Source: an uncultured Bacteroidales bacterium (GTDB lineage Bacteria > Bacteroidota > Bacteroidia > Bacteroidales > Paludibacteraceae). Taken from it: a stretch of 64,000 nt of DNA. This document shows positions 52,418-61,105 of the stretch, one piece after another; the first letter of the stretch is position 1, and each line of letters opens with the position of its first letter. The notes beneath the pieces are model-generated. The model made no database searches and had not been told where the DNA came from. It worked only from the letters and a program-made list of their open reading frames with translations. Where the stretch lies: positions 62,001 to 126,000 of the forward strand of contig CALAUA010000013.1 in assembly GCA_937891975.1 (NCBI GenBank), given 5' to 3'. The position numbers were made by a program, and so were the translations under genes.

Positions 52418-53197
52418 ATGAAGTATAGACATTCAATTATTGTACCATATCAAGATGTCGATGCCACACGTCGCTTGCGACTCTACACGATGGAAAACTA
52501 CCTGCTAAATATCGCAGGGAAAGTGGCAGACGAAATGGGAATAGGCATTCCTGTTTTGTTGCCTATGAACTATACATGGATTATTACTCACATGAATATG
52601 GAAATGCTCTATTTACCAAAACATGGTGAGGAGATGATCATCGAAACATGGATAGAGCGTAATGCACATATGCTTTCCGTGCGCGATTTCCGTATATACT
52701 TAAAGGAAACAGATGCCAAAACCCAAACTCATAAATTGATAGGTTGTGCTAAGTCTGTATGGGCAGTACTAGACCTTGCATCTCGCGAAATTGTCAATAT
52801 CTTTGATCATGAGATGTTTGATGGTGCTGTAGACGGAGAAGTTCTCAATATGGCACGTGCGCCACGCCTCAAACCTATTTTGTTGGATGATTTAGAAGAT
52901 ACGGAAGTGTTGCAAGCAGGAGAGATTCTACACGAGATTCAATATTCAGATGTGGATTATAACCGTCATTGCAACTCATGCAAATACCTTGAATGGATGG
53001 TCAATGCAGTACAGGCATATGATAATCAGCAACCTTTTAGATTAGATATCAATTATGTAAAAGAATTGTATCAAGGAGACAAAATGTGGACACGATTCTT
53101 GAAGGTCGATGATAGTGTGCAGTACCAGCAAGTGGATGATAATGGAGTAAGTTGCTGTAATGCAAGAATTGCAAGAATAGAAAAGTTGAGCTGTTGA
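52418..53197 (+). CDS. Acyl-ACP thioesterase (FatA/FatB type)
   Basis: 259 residues with two hot-dog folds. The second fold holds the catalytic set in YSDVDYNRHCNSCKYLEW (Asp, Asn, His, then a Cys-containing stretch), the family signature. The first fold begins YQDVDATRRLRLYTMENYL. It releases free fatty acids from acyl carrier protein in the cytoplasm. A terminator and a new promoter follow. Confidence 0.9.
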   Translation: MKYRHSIIVPYQDVDATRRLRLYTMENYLLNIAGKVADEMGIGIPVLLPMNYTWIITHMNMEMLYLPKHGEEMIIETWIERNAHMLSVRDFRIYLKETDAKTQTHKLIGCAKSVWAVLDLASREIVNIFDHEMFDGAVDGEVLNMARAPRLKPILLDDLEDTEVLQAGEILHEIQYSDVDYNRHCNSCKYLEWMVNAVQAYDNQQPFRLDINYVKELYQGDKMWTRFLKVDDSVQYQQVDDNGVSCCNARIARIEKLSC

Positions 53198-53234
53198 TAA
53201 CTTTTCAAAAAAGGAAAACTTTTGGGTGTTGATA

Positions 53235-53278
53235 AAAAATGCAAGTTGCTATTAATAAGTAACTTGCGTTTTTATTTT
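53235..53278 (+). terminator. Terminator after the thioesterase gene
   Basis: GCAAGTT (53241-53247) / AACTTGC (53261-53267), AAAAAT before and GTTTTTATTTT after. Confidence 0.8.
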
Positions 53279-53322
53279 GGATAACTTTGTATTGCTGTTG
53301 AAAACTTTTTATGACAAAAAAC

Positions 53323-53353
53323 TTGCACATATCATAAATATGTTGTACCTTTG
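53323..53353 (+). promoter_or_regulatory. Promoter for nrdJ
   Basis: TTG at 53323-53325, 20-nt spacer, TACCTTTG at 53346-53353. The leader is only about 45 nt, too short for a cobalamin riboswitch. Confidence 0.86.
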
Positions 53354-53404
53354 CAACCGATTTCGCCCCTATACTATTTGGAAAAATATAACTAATTATA
53401 TATC

Positions 53405-55960
53405 ATGGAGAAAAAGATTTACACTCAAAAAGAAGCAGAACAAGCATCGGTTAGCTATTTTGGTGGCGATGAACTAGCTGCGCGTGTTTGGAGCACTAAG
53501 TATGCACTCAAGGATTCGTTTGGTAATCTGTATGAGTTGACCCCAGATGATATGCATCATCGTTTGGCAGGGGAGATTGCGCGAATAGAGAACAAGTATG
53601 CTAACCCTATGTCGGAGGCAGAGCTTTTTGAACTCTTGCGCGATTTTAAGTACATCGTACCTGCTGGTAGCCCAATGACAGGTATAGGTAATGATTTTCA
53701 AGTAGCAAGTTTGAGTAACTGTTTTGTAATTGGTCAAGATGGCAGTGCCGATAGTTATGGTGCAATTATCCAAATTGATGAAGAGCAAGTACAACTTATG
53801 AAACGTCGTGGTGGCGTAGGTCATGACCTGAGCCATATCCGTCCTCATGGTAGCCCTGTAAAGAACTCGGCATTGACATCTACTGGTCTTGTACCATTTA
53901 TGGAGCGTTATAGCAACTCTACTCGCGAAGTGGCACAGGATGGTCGTCGTGGTGCATTGATGCTTAGTGTTAGTATCAAACACCCTGATAGTGAGGCATT
54001 TATTGACGCTAAGATGGAGTCGGGGAAAGTGACAGGTGCTAATGTGTCGGTTAAGGTTCACGATGATTTTATGGAGGCAGCTATTGCTGGCAAAATGTAT
54101 CAGCAACAATACCCTATTGATGCAGCAGAGCCAACGTTCTCTAAGGAAATAGATGCCCAAAAACTATGGAAGAAGATTATCCATAATGCATGGAAATCGG
54201 CTGAGCCAGGTGTACTCTTCTGGGATACAATTACTAAGGAATCTGTGCCTGATTGTTATGCAGATCTAGGCTATAAGACTGTTAGTACCAACCCTTGCGG
54301 TGAGATTCCATTGTGTCCTTATGACAGTTGCCGTCTGTTGGCAATAAATCTCTATAGCTATGTGAAGAATCCTTTTACAGCGCAAGCAGAGTTTGATTTT
54401 GAACTTTTTAAGAAGCATGTAGCTGTAGCTCAACGTATGATGGATGACATTATTGATCTTGAAGTAGAGAAGATTGAGAAAATATTGGCTAAGGTAAGTT
54501 CTGATCCAGAGGCAGAGACCATCAAACGTACAGAGCGTGAATTGTGGGAGAAGATTTTGGCTAAGACTACGCAAGGTCGTCGTACCGGTGTGGGTACTAC
54601 CGCTGAAGGTGATATGTTGGCAGCTTTGGGATTGCGTTATGGTACTCCAGAGGCTACAGCATTCTCCGTAGAGGTACACAAGACTCTTGCGCTTGCAGCA
54701 TATCGCAGTAGTGTGATGATGGCTAAGGAGCGTGGTGCGTTTAAGGTATATGATGCGAAGCGTGAGGAGAACAACCCATATATCCAACGTATCAAAGAGG
54801 CAGATCCAGAGCTATATGCACTAATGACTCAATATGGTCGTCGTAATATTGCTTGTTTGACTATTGCACCTACAGGTACTACAAGTATCATGACCCAAAC
54901 CACTAGTGGTATTGAGCCAGTGTTCCAACCTGTATATCGCCGTCGTCGCAAAGTGAATCCAAATGATAAGAACGTGCATGTGGATCTTGTGGATGAGGTA
55001 GGCGATAGTTTTGAGGAATATGTGGTATTCCACCATAAGTTCATCACATGGATGCAAGCAAATGGCTATGAGTATAATTCTGCTCACCGCTATACGCCAG
55101 CTGAGATTGACGAACTTGTGGCAAAATCACCTTATTACAAAGCTACTGCCAATGATGTAGATTGGCTAGAGAAAGTACAAATGCAAGGTGCTATTCAAAA
55201 ATGGGTGGATCACTCTATATCTGTGACTATCAACCTGCCTAATGATGTAAGTGAAGAACTTGTAGGTCAACTTTACGAAGAGGCATGGCGCTCTGGTTGC
55301 AAGGGCTGTACCGTATATCGCGACGGATCGCGCACAGGTGTGTTAGAAGGCATTAAGGAGAAGAAGAAAGAGGAGAAGAAAGAAGATAAAAATTGCGTTT
55401 GCTTTGATAATAAAGTACGCGTTCGTCCTGCGGAATTGGAATGTGATGTGGTTCGCTTCCAAAACAATAAGGATAAATGGATTGCTTTCGTTGGTCTCAA
55501 GGAAGGTGTACCTTACGAGATTTTTACTGGTCTTGCAGATGACGAAGAGGGTATATTACTGCCTAAATCAGTTACCAAAGGTAAGATTATTCGCGTAGTA
55601 CAAGAGGATGGAACCAAGCGTTATGACTTCCAGTTTGTTAACTCACGTGGCTTTAAGACTACGATGGAGGGCTTGAGCTACAAGTTTGACAAAGAGTTCT
55701 GGAACTATGCAAAACTGATCTCTGGTGTCTTGCGTTATGGTATGCCTATTGACCAAGTAATAAAGATGATTAGTTCGCTGCAAATGGATTCTGAAACCAT
55801 CAATTCTTGGAAAGTCGGTGTAGAGCGTGCTCTCAAGAAGTATATCCAAGATGGTACAGTGGTACAAGGACAAAGTTGTCCTAATTGTGGTAACGCTTTG
55901 ATCTTCGAAGAGGGTTGTATGCACTGCCGCGAGTGTGGCTATAGCCGTTGCGGTGGATAA
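53405..55960 (+). CDS. nrdJ: Adenosylcobalamin-dependent (class II) ribonucleotide reductase
   Basis: 851 residues. The alpha/beta barrel shows the first redox Cys in VASLSNCFVIG, the NPCGEIPLCPYDSCRL active-site loop (radical Cys and Glu) and APTGTTSIMTQTTSGIEP. After about residue 640 comes a charged linker (IKEKKKEEKKEDKN), a TSCPD-type domain, and a zinc-ribbon end with CPNCGNALIFEEGCMHCRECG that delivers reducing power. It makes deoxynucleotides without oxygen, using B12. The DNA gives no cobalamin riboswitch. lplA starts 10 bp after its stop. Confidence 0.93.
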   Translation: MEKKIYTQKEAEQASVSYFGGDELAARVWSTKYALKDSFGNLYELTPDDMHHRLAGEIARIENKYANPMSEAELFELLRDFKYIVPAGSPMTGIGNDFQVASLSNCFVIGQDGSADSYGAIIQIDEEQVQLMKRRGGVGHDLSHIRPHGSPVKNSALTSTGLVPFMERYSNSTREVAQDGRRGALMLSVSIKHPDSEAFIDAKMESGKVTGANVSVKVHDDFMEAAIAGKMYQQQYPIDAAEPTFSKEIDAQKLWKKIIHNAWKSAEPGVLFWDTITKESVPDCYADLGYKTVSTNPCGEIPLCPYDSCRLLAINLYSYVKNPFTAQAEFDFELFKKHVAVAQRMMDDIIDLEVEKIEKILAKVSSDPEAETIKRTERELWEKILAKTTQGRRTGVGTTAEGDMLAALGLRYGTPEATAFSVEVHKTLALAAYRSSVMMAKERGAFKVYDAKREENNPYIQRIKEADPELYALMTQYGRRNIACLTIAPTGTTSIMTQTTSGIEPVFQPVYRRRRKVNPNDKNVHVDLVDEVGDSFEEYVVFHHKFITWMQANGYEYNSAHRYTPAEIDELVAKSPYYKATANDVDWLEKVQMQGAIQKWVDHSISVTINLPNDVSEELVGQLYEEAWRSGCKGCTVYRDGSRTGVLEGIKEKKKEEKKEDKNCVCFDNKVRVRPAELECDVVRFQNNKDKWIAFVGLKEGVPYEIFTGLADDEEGILLPKSVTKGKIIRVVQEDGTKRYDFQFVNSRGFKTTMEGLSYKFDKEFWNYAKLISGVLRYGMPIDQVIKMISSLQMDSETINSWKVGVERALKKYIQDGTVVQGQSCPNCGNALIFEEGCMHCRECGYSRCGG

Positions 55961-55970
55961 ACATAATTTC

Positions 55971-56720
55971 ATGAAAAACGCAATATATATTCATCTGCCT
56001 GCAGGTAAACGCCTTGTGTGGTATTTAGCGGCAGAAGAATACTTTGCAAAGCGTATCCATGCTCTTTGGCAAGGGTATGGCAAAGGTTCGGGAGAGGTAC
56101 TATTCACGTGGATAGTGCCTCCCACTGTTATCTTTGGTCGTCATCAGGTGATGGCGAATGAGGTAAATATAGATTATTGCACTACGCATGGTATTGCCAT
56201 GTATCGCCGTAAGAGTGGGGGGGGATGTGTCTATGCAGATGAGGGAAACTTGATGTTGAGTTATATAGCAACGTCTCCCCATAGTGAGCAGGTATTTCAA
56301 TCTTATCTAGATGGTATGTCAGATTGCTTGCAACAGCTAGGATATGATGCTGTGAAATCCACCCACAATGATATTATGGTAGGCGAGCATAAAGTATCAG
56401 GAAACGCTTGCTATGCGCTATCTAACGCTACAATCGTACATGGTACATTACTATACGACGTGGATTTTGATACCCTGCAACATGCGATTACCCCTTCTCG
56501 TGAAAAACTAGCCAAACATGGTGTAGAGTCGGTGCGTCAGCGTGTGATGAATTTGAAAAATTGTGCGAATACACTTAACACTTTATCAATATTGGCATTA
56601 GCACAACAAATCAAAGAATATTGGTGTAATCAATCGTATATACCAACAGAAGAAGAATTGTTTGAGATAGATAAAATAGAGGAGGAGTATCTATCTATAG
56701 ATTTTATTCAATCTCGCTGA
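55971..56720 (+). CDS. lplA: Lipoate-protein ligase A family protein
   Basis: 249 residues from the ATG at 55971; the longer frame runs into nrdJ. Lipoate-binding loop YRRKSGGGCVYADEGN (RRxSGGGxVyxD motif), catalytic Lys in NDIMVGEHKVSGNACY, and PPTVIFGRHQVMANEVN at the N-terminus. It attaches scavenged lipoate to E2 and GcvH domains. The C-terminal accessory domain is reduced. Its product would serve the glycine cleavage system to which gcvT in this window belongs. Confidence 0.9.
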   Translation: MKNAIYIHLPAGKRLVWYLAAEEYFAKRIHALWQGYGKGSGEVLFTWIVPPTVIFGRHQVMANEVNIDYCTTHGIAMYRRKSGGGCVYADEGNLMLSYIATSPHSEQVFQSYLDGMSDCLQQLGYDAVKSTHNDIMVGEHKVSGNACYALSNATIVHGTLLYDVDFDTLQHAITPSREKLAKHGVESVRQRVMNLKNCANTLNTLSILALAQQIKEYWCNQSYIPTEEELFEIDKIEEEYLSIDFIQSR

Positions 56721-56732
56721 GTTCTTATCTTG

Positions 56733-58439
56733 TTATTCAACAAGAACGATTATTTCTAGCCAACGCATCTCTGCTTCGTCTAAGGCCTCTTGCACCTCCT
56801 TGTAGCGTGCAGAGGCTTTTGCTATATCATCGGGTAGGGTAGCACCGCCAGAGAGAAGATGCTCTAATTCTGCTTTCTCTGCTTCTAACATAGGCATTTG
56901 TTGCTCTAACTGTTCTAGTTCCCGCTTTTCTTTGAAGCTTAGTCGGCGTTTCTGCTCGGTCTTGATTTTCTCGGTTTTAGTCTCAGTTGTATTTGATCTT
57001 GGTTCTTGGGTTTTGGGTCCTTGCTCTAAACGATATTGCGTATAATTGCCAGGGAAATCTTGTATCTTGCCATTCCCGTGGAAAACGAAGATATGATCCA
57101 CTACGCGATCCATGAAATAGCGGTCGTGGCTCACCACTATCAAGCATCCTTGGAAGTTCTTTAGGTATTCTTCTAATACATTCAAGGTAGGGATATCAAG
57201 GTCGTTGGTTGGCTCATCCAATATCAAGAAATTTGGACTGCGCATCAAGACCGTACATAGGTGCAAACGTTGCTTCTCTCCACCTGAAAGTTTGCTCACA
57301 AAGTCATATTGTTGACTGGGTGAGAAGAGAAACATTTGCAAGAATTGACTGGCTGTCATCTTCTGCCCGTTGCCTAAATCCACTACTTCGGCTATATCGC
57401 GCACAATATCAATGACTTTTTTACCCTCGTCGAACTGTAAACCTGTCTGTGCATAGTAGCCAAAACGCACTGTAGTACCCACATCCCAACTACCGCTATC
57501 CAGTGGCACTTCGCCCAAGAGAAGTTTGATGAAAGTACTTTTGCCAGTACCGTTATTGCCAATGATACCTAGTTTTTCGTACCTTGAAAAAACATAATCG
57601 AAATGGTCAAGAATTACTTTCTTTTCGCCAGTTGTAGGAGATGTAAATGCTTTGCATACATCCTTCGCAGCGAATATTTTGTTGCCAATATATCCCGATT
57701 TGACAGCTAGACGCACATCCGCCTCACTACGTTGTTGCTTGGCTTTTTTTTCTAGTTCGTAGAAGTTGTCAATACGGTATTGTGCTTTATGTGCCCGAGC
57801 TTGTGGCATACGGCGCATCCATTCTAGTTCGCTGCGATAGAGATTGCGTGCCTTCTCTACCTCTGCGTTTTGCGCTTCGATGCGCTCTGCACGCTTTTCA
57901 ATATAATATGCGTAGTTGCCATGGTAGGCATAGAGATTATGCGCATCGAGTTCGAAGATATCGGTGCAAACGCTATCTAGAAAATAGCGGTCATGAGTGA
58001 CCATCAGTATGGTGAGTGGACGTTCTCCTCGTGCAGTGCGTTTATCACCGAGGTATTCTTCTAACCATATGACAGTGTCCAGATCAAGGTGGTTAGTAGG
58101 CTCATCGAGGAGGAGTATGTCGGGTTCATCATCCAGAACCTGCTGCAAGAGGAGTTTTTTCTGTTGTCCTCCGCTCAGATGTACCATTTCAGGAGTAGGT
58201 GACAAGTGCTGAGGTAGATACTTGATTTTGAGATTGTTACGCCATGTGATCTTACCACTGTCGTAATCAGTCTTGCCCATAAGAATATCTAGCAATGTGC
58301 TTTTACCGATACCATTACGTGCAATTAGGGCAATACGCTGCCCCTTGTTGACGGCAAAACTGATATTGCTAAATAATACCTTCGATCCTACTGATTTCGT
58401 AAGGTTCTCTACTAATAGATATGGAGTAACTGCAGCCAC
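56733..58439 (-). CDS. ABC-F family ATPase with shortened first nucleotide-binding domain
   Basis: 568 residues. Two ABC domains joined by a linker (EWMRRMPQARAHKAQYRID). NBD1: Walker A ARNGIGKSTL, signature LSGGQQKK, Walker B ILLLDEPTNHLD. NBD2: GNNGTGKSTF, LSGGEKQR, FLILDEPTNDLD. A coiled C-terminal tail follows. ABC-F proteins act on ribosomes in translation or resistance. In NBD1 only about a dozen residues (YLPQHLSPTPEMVH) separate the Q-loop from the signature, where Bacteroidales relatives have roughly 70 more, an apparent clean in-frame deletion of the helical subdomain. Activity of NBD1 is therefore in doubt. Confidence 0.85.
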   Translation of the reverse strand: MAAVTPYLLVENLTKSVGSKVLFSNISFAVNKGQRIALIARNGIGKSTLLDILMGKTDYDSGKITWRNNLKIKYLPQHLSPTPEMVHLSGGQQKKLLLQQVLDDEPDILLLDEPTNHLDLDTVIWLEEYLGDKRTARGERPLTILMVTHDRYFLDSVCTDIFELDAHNLYAYHGNYAYYIEKRAERIEAQNAEVEKARNLYRSELEWMRRMPQARAHKAQYRIDNFYELEKKAKQQRSEADVRLAVKSGYIGNKIFAAKDVCKAFTSPTTGEKKVILDHFDYVFSRYEKLGIIGNNGTGKSTFIKLLLGEVPLDSGSWDVGTTVRFGYYAQTGLQFDEGKKVIDIVRDIAEVVDLGNGQKMTASQFLQMFLFSPSQQYDFVSKLSGGEKQRLHLCTVLMRSPNFLILDEPTNDLDIPTLNVLEEYLKNFQGCLIVVSHDRYFMDRVVDHIFVFHGNGKIQDFPGNYTQYRLEQGPKTQEPRSNTTETKTEKIKTEQKRRLSFKEKRELEQLEQQMPMLEAEKAELEHLLSGGATLPDDIAKASARYKEVQEALDEAEMRWLEIIVLVE

Positions 58440-59587
58440 TATTTAATGGTATCCTGTGGCAATTGCAATGTATAGAGTATAGCTTCTGCTTGACGTAGTG
58501 CGGTACGTTTCTTTTGCCCAGCAGCATAGATAAATGCCTCGGCAGTTACTACGCGTCCGTTCACTTGATCCAAACGTGTGTGACTAACATATGGGCCTCC
58601 CATTGCTTCGCCATTGATAATCTTCCATAGTCCGCGAACTTCTGTAGCATATTCATCCTCTTGGACGGTGATAGCACGCATTTGAGGTGGAAATATGTTG
58701 TATTCAGTACCCATATATGAGCCCTCTACACTAGCTGTAACTACGCGGCTAAGTACAGCATCACGTTTGAGGTTGAGATAATCTAAAGTAAATGTATTCT
58801 CATCGGTATAAGGATAAGAGTATATCACTAGATCGCGGCGCATACTACCTTTGTTGTTGCAGCACCATAATAGCTTAACTTCAGGTGCTACTACAATAGG
58901 ATTGCGTAGGCTATAGGTGGATGCTCCTGCAAGTGTTGTATCCATAATGACCACATAATCTTCGGGGATAAGCATGTCATATCCTTGTTGTTGCAGGATA
59001 GCGCGTGCTTGTTTGTTGGTACTTGCACGGTAGAATTTCATTTGACGCTTAATCTCTTGATTTACAAACCATTCACGAATTTCCGTTCCGTGCTCTAACC
59101 AGTATGCTACCAATTCTTCTTGCGAAGGAGATTGGATGCGGCATAAGGCCTGTGGGGTGGACCAATAGTCGTTGGATACTTTGGCTTTGATTTGTGTGTA
59201 TTTTTGTGGGTTGATGTCCACAAATAAGATATTGCGAGTAGGTTTAAGCATATCATCAAACTGCGCAGTAGGAATGTGCGTTAGTCGAAAATATGGTTCT
59301 ACTTGTGGCATACAAGGCATATCTGCTCCCATTACAGCCTCTACCAAATCGTATAGGCTTGCTATAGGTTTGGTATAGCCCGAAGCTTCGTTGACTAGCG
59401 ATAGTTTTGCCACTTCGTTGAGTTGGTCTTGTGTCAGTGGTACATCGTTCATTACTACTAGACATTCGTAGATAGATCCTGTAGCAGAAGTGAGTGTACG
59501 ACTAGTTGTTTTCTTGCAGCCCACTAAGGTCGTGAGTGCAACCATCATGATTAGGATACGATGGAGTGATAGGTGATTTTTTTTCAT
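58439..59587 (-). CDS. DUF4837 family lipoprotein
   Basis: 382 residues. Signal peptide with lipobox TTLVGC at about residue 24. The chain matches the Bacteroidota DUF4837 family: SIYECLVVMNDVP, ILFVDINPQKYTQIK, EWFVNQEIKRQMKFYRAS, MGGPYVSHTRLDQVNGRVV near the end. Function unknown. It overlaps the start of the ABC-F gene by one base, so they are cotranscribed. Confidence 0.85.
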   Translation of the reverse strand: MKKNHLSLHRILIMMVALTTLVGCKKTTSRTLTSATGSIYECLVVMNDVPLTQDQLNEVAKLSLVNEASGYTKPIASLYDLVEAVMGADMPCMPQVEPYFRLTHIPTAQFDDMLKPTRNILFVDINPQKYTQIKAKVSNDYWSTPQALCRIQSPSQEELVAYWLEHGTEIREWFVNQEIKRQMKFYRASTNKQARAILQQQGYDMLIPEDYVVIMDTTLAGASTYSLRNPIVVAPEVKLLWCCNNKGSMRRDLVIYSYPYTDENTFTLDYLNLKRDAVLSRVVTASVEGSYMGTEYNIFPPQMRAITVQEDEYATEVRGLWKIINGEAMGGPYVSHTRLDQVNGRVVTAEAFIYAAGQKKRTALRQAEAILYTLQLPQDTIK

Positions 59588-59608
59588 AGTATATTTATGT
59601 CTTATGGA

Positions 59609-61081
59609 TTATTTGCGTATAGGATCACAAGTGAGTTCGATACCGAGTTTGCGGAAGATTTTACGGTCCACTTCGGAGAGCATTACCGTGGAGTGGACTT
59701 GACAACCAGCCAATTGGGGTAGGGCTTCCAAGGTCTTGCGGCAGTTCTCGTCGTGGAGTGACAATACGGATAAAGCTACCAATACCTCATCGGTATGCAA
59801 GCGTGGGTTACGGCCACGGAGGTAACTAATTTTGGTGTGTTGGATAGGTTCAATCATCTCTTGAGGAATGAGTTTTACATCGTGGTCAATCCCTGCGAGG
59901 TACTTTGTCGCATTTAGCAAGAGCGCAGCACTCGAACCGAGTAGGGGAGAGGCTTCGGCGGTGATGATGGTACCGTCGTGCAACTCGATAGCTGCTACTG
60001 CCATCGCATGATTGCGCTCTTTGCGCTCGTTGGCTGCCACCGTTGTGCGTCTGTCTGCGGTGCTAATACCCACTTGTTTGAATAGACGGGCAATACGATT
60101 GACTACTGATTCGCTGATGTCGCCATTGGCAAAATCGTTCAGCGCATGGTAGTAGCGACGGATAATCTCCTGCTTGCTGGCCTCACAACATGCTGCGTCA
60201 TCATCTATGCAAAAGCCCACCATATTTACACCCATATCGGTAGGTGACTTGTAAGGGTTGTGCCCATAAATGCCTGTGAATAAGGCATCTAATACAGGGA
60301 AGATCTCTGTATCGCGGTTGTAACTAACTGCCGTCTTGCCATATGCCTCTAAGTGGTATGGGTCAATCATATTCACATCATTGAGGTCGGCTGTAGCTGC
60401 CTCGTATGCCATGTTGATTGGGTGCTTGAGGGGCAGGTTCCACACAGGGAAAGTCTCGAACTTGGCATATCCTGCTTGATTACCGCGTACATGCTCGTTG
60501 TAGAGTTGCGAGAGGCAAACCGCCATCTTGCCGCTACCAGGACCAGGAGCCGTGACAACCACCAATGGGCGAGTAGTCTCGATATAATCGTTCTTGCCAA
60601 ACCCTTCTTCCGAATCAATGAGTGCTACGTTGTGGGGGTAGCCGTCAATCGTATAATGATAATAGGTGGTGATACCTAGTCGCTCCAATCGTTGGCGGTA
60701 CATCTGTGCGGATGTCTGACCGCTATAGTGAGTGATAACCACCGAGTTAACGACAAAACCACGATTCATAAACTCGTCGCGCAAACGCAGTACATCCACG
60801 TCATAAGTAATGCCTAAGTCTTGACGTACTTTGTTTTTCTCGATGTCGGATGCGGATATGACAATCACAATCTCCAATGTATCACGCAGTTGCGTGAGCA
60901 TAGTGAGCTTGCTATCTGGCTGAAAACCAGGTAGTACGCGACTGGCATGAAAATCATCAAAGAGTTTGCCTCCAAGCTCCAGATAGAGTTTGTTGCCAAA
61001 CTGCGCAATGCGTTCTTTGATATGCTCCGACTGACGGAGAATGTACTTTTCGTTGTTAAAGGGTTCAGTATTGTTCAACAT
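59609..61081 (-). CDS. DUF1846 domain-containing protein
   Basis: 490 residues, standard for DUF1846. From NEKYILRQSEHIKERIAQFG on, the chain follows the family (YLELGGKLFDDFHASRVLPG, VVVTAPGPGSGKMAVCLSQ, KFETFPVWNLPLKHP). Structures of homologues show a P-loop-like nucleotide-binding fold; biological role unsettled. The first ten codons, including the ATG, lie in the GTTCA-N5 repeat (61063-61105), so the N-terminus MLNNTEPF is repeat-derived. It follows the PurF paralogue on the same strand. Confidence 0.9.
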   Translation of the reverse strand: MLNNTEPFNNEKYILRQSEHIKERIAQFGNKLYLELGGKLFDDFHASRVLPGFQPDSKLTMLTQLRDTLEIVIVISASDIEKNKVRQDLGITYDVDVLRLRDEFMNRGFVVNSVVITHYSGQTSAQMYRQRLERLGITTYYHYTIDGYPHNVALIDSEEGFGKNDYIETTRPLVVVTAPGPGSGKMAVCLSQLYNEHVRGNQAGYAKFETFPVWNLPLKHPINMAYEAATADLNDVNMIDPYHLEAYGKTAVSYNRDTEIFPVLDALFTGIYGHNPYKSPTDMGVNMVGFCIDDDAACCEASKQEIIRRYYHALNDFANGDISESVVNRIARLFKQVGISTADRRTTVAANERKERNHAMAVAAIELHDGTIITAEASPLLGSSAALLLNATKYLAGIDHDVKLIPQEMIEPIQHTKISYLRGRNPRLHTDEVLVALSVLSLHDENCRKTLEALPQLAGCQVHSTVMLSEVDRKIFRKLGIELTCDPIRK

Positions 61082-61105
61082 AGTTCAGTATTGTTCAATA
61101 TTGTT
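61063..61105. repeat. GTTCA-N5 decamer repeat at the start of the DUF1846 gene
   Basis: GTTCAGTATT GTTCAACATA GTTCAGTATT GTTCAATATT GTT on the plus strand; it contains the start codon of the DUF1846 gene. Confidence 0.85.

Noticed and set aside
53198..53404. Cobalamin riboswitch before nrdJ
   Set aside because: The leader after the mapped promoter is about 45 nt, far too short, and no B12-box-like sequence is seen.
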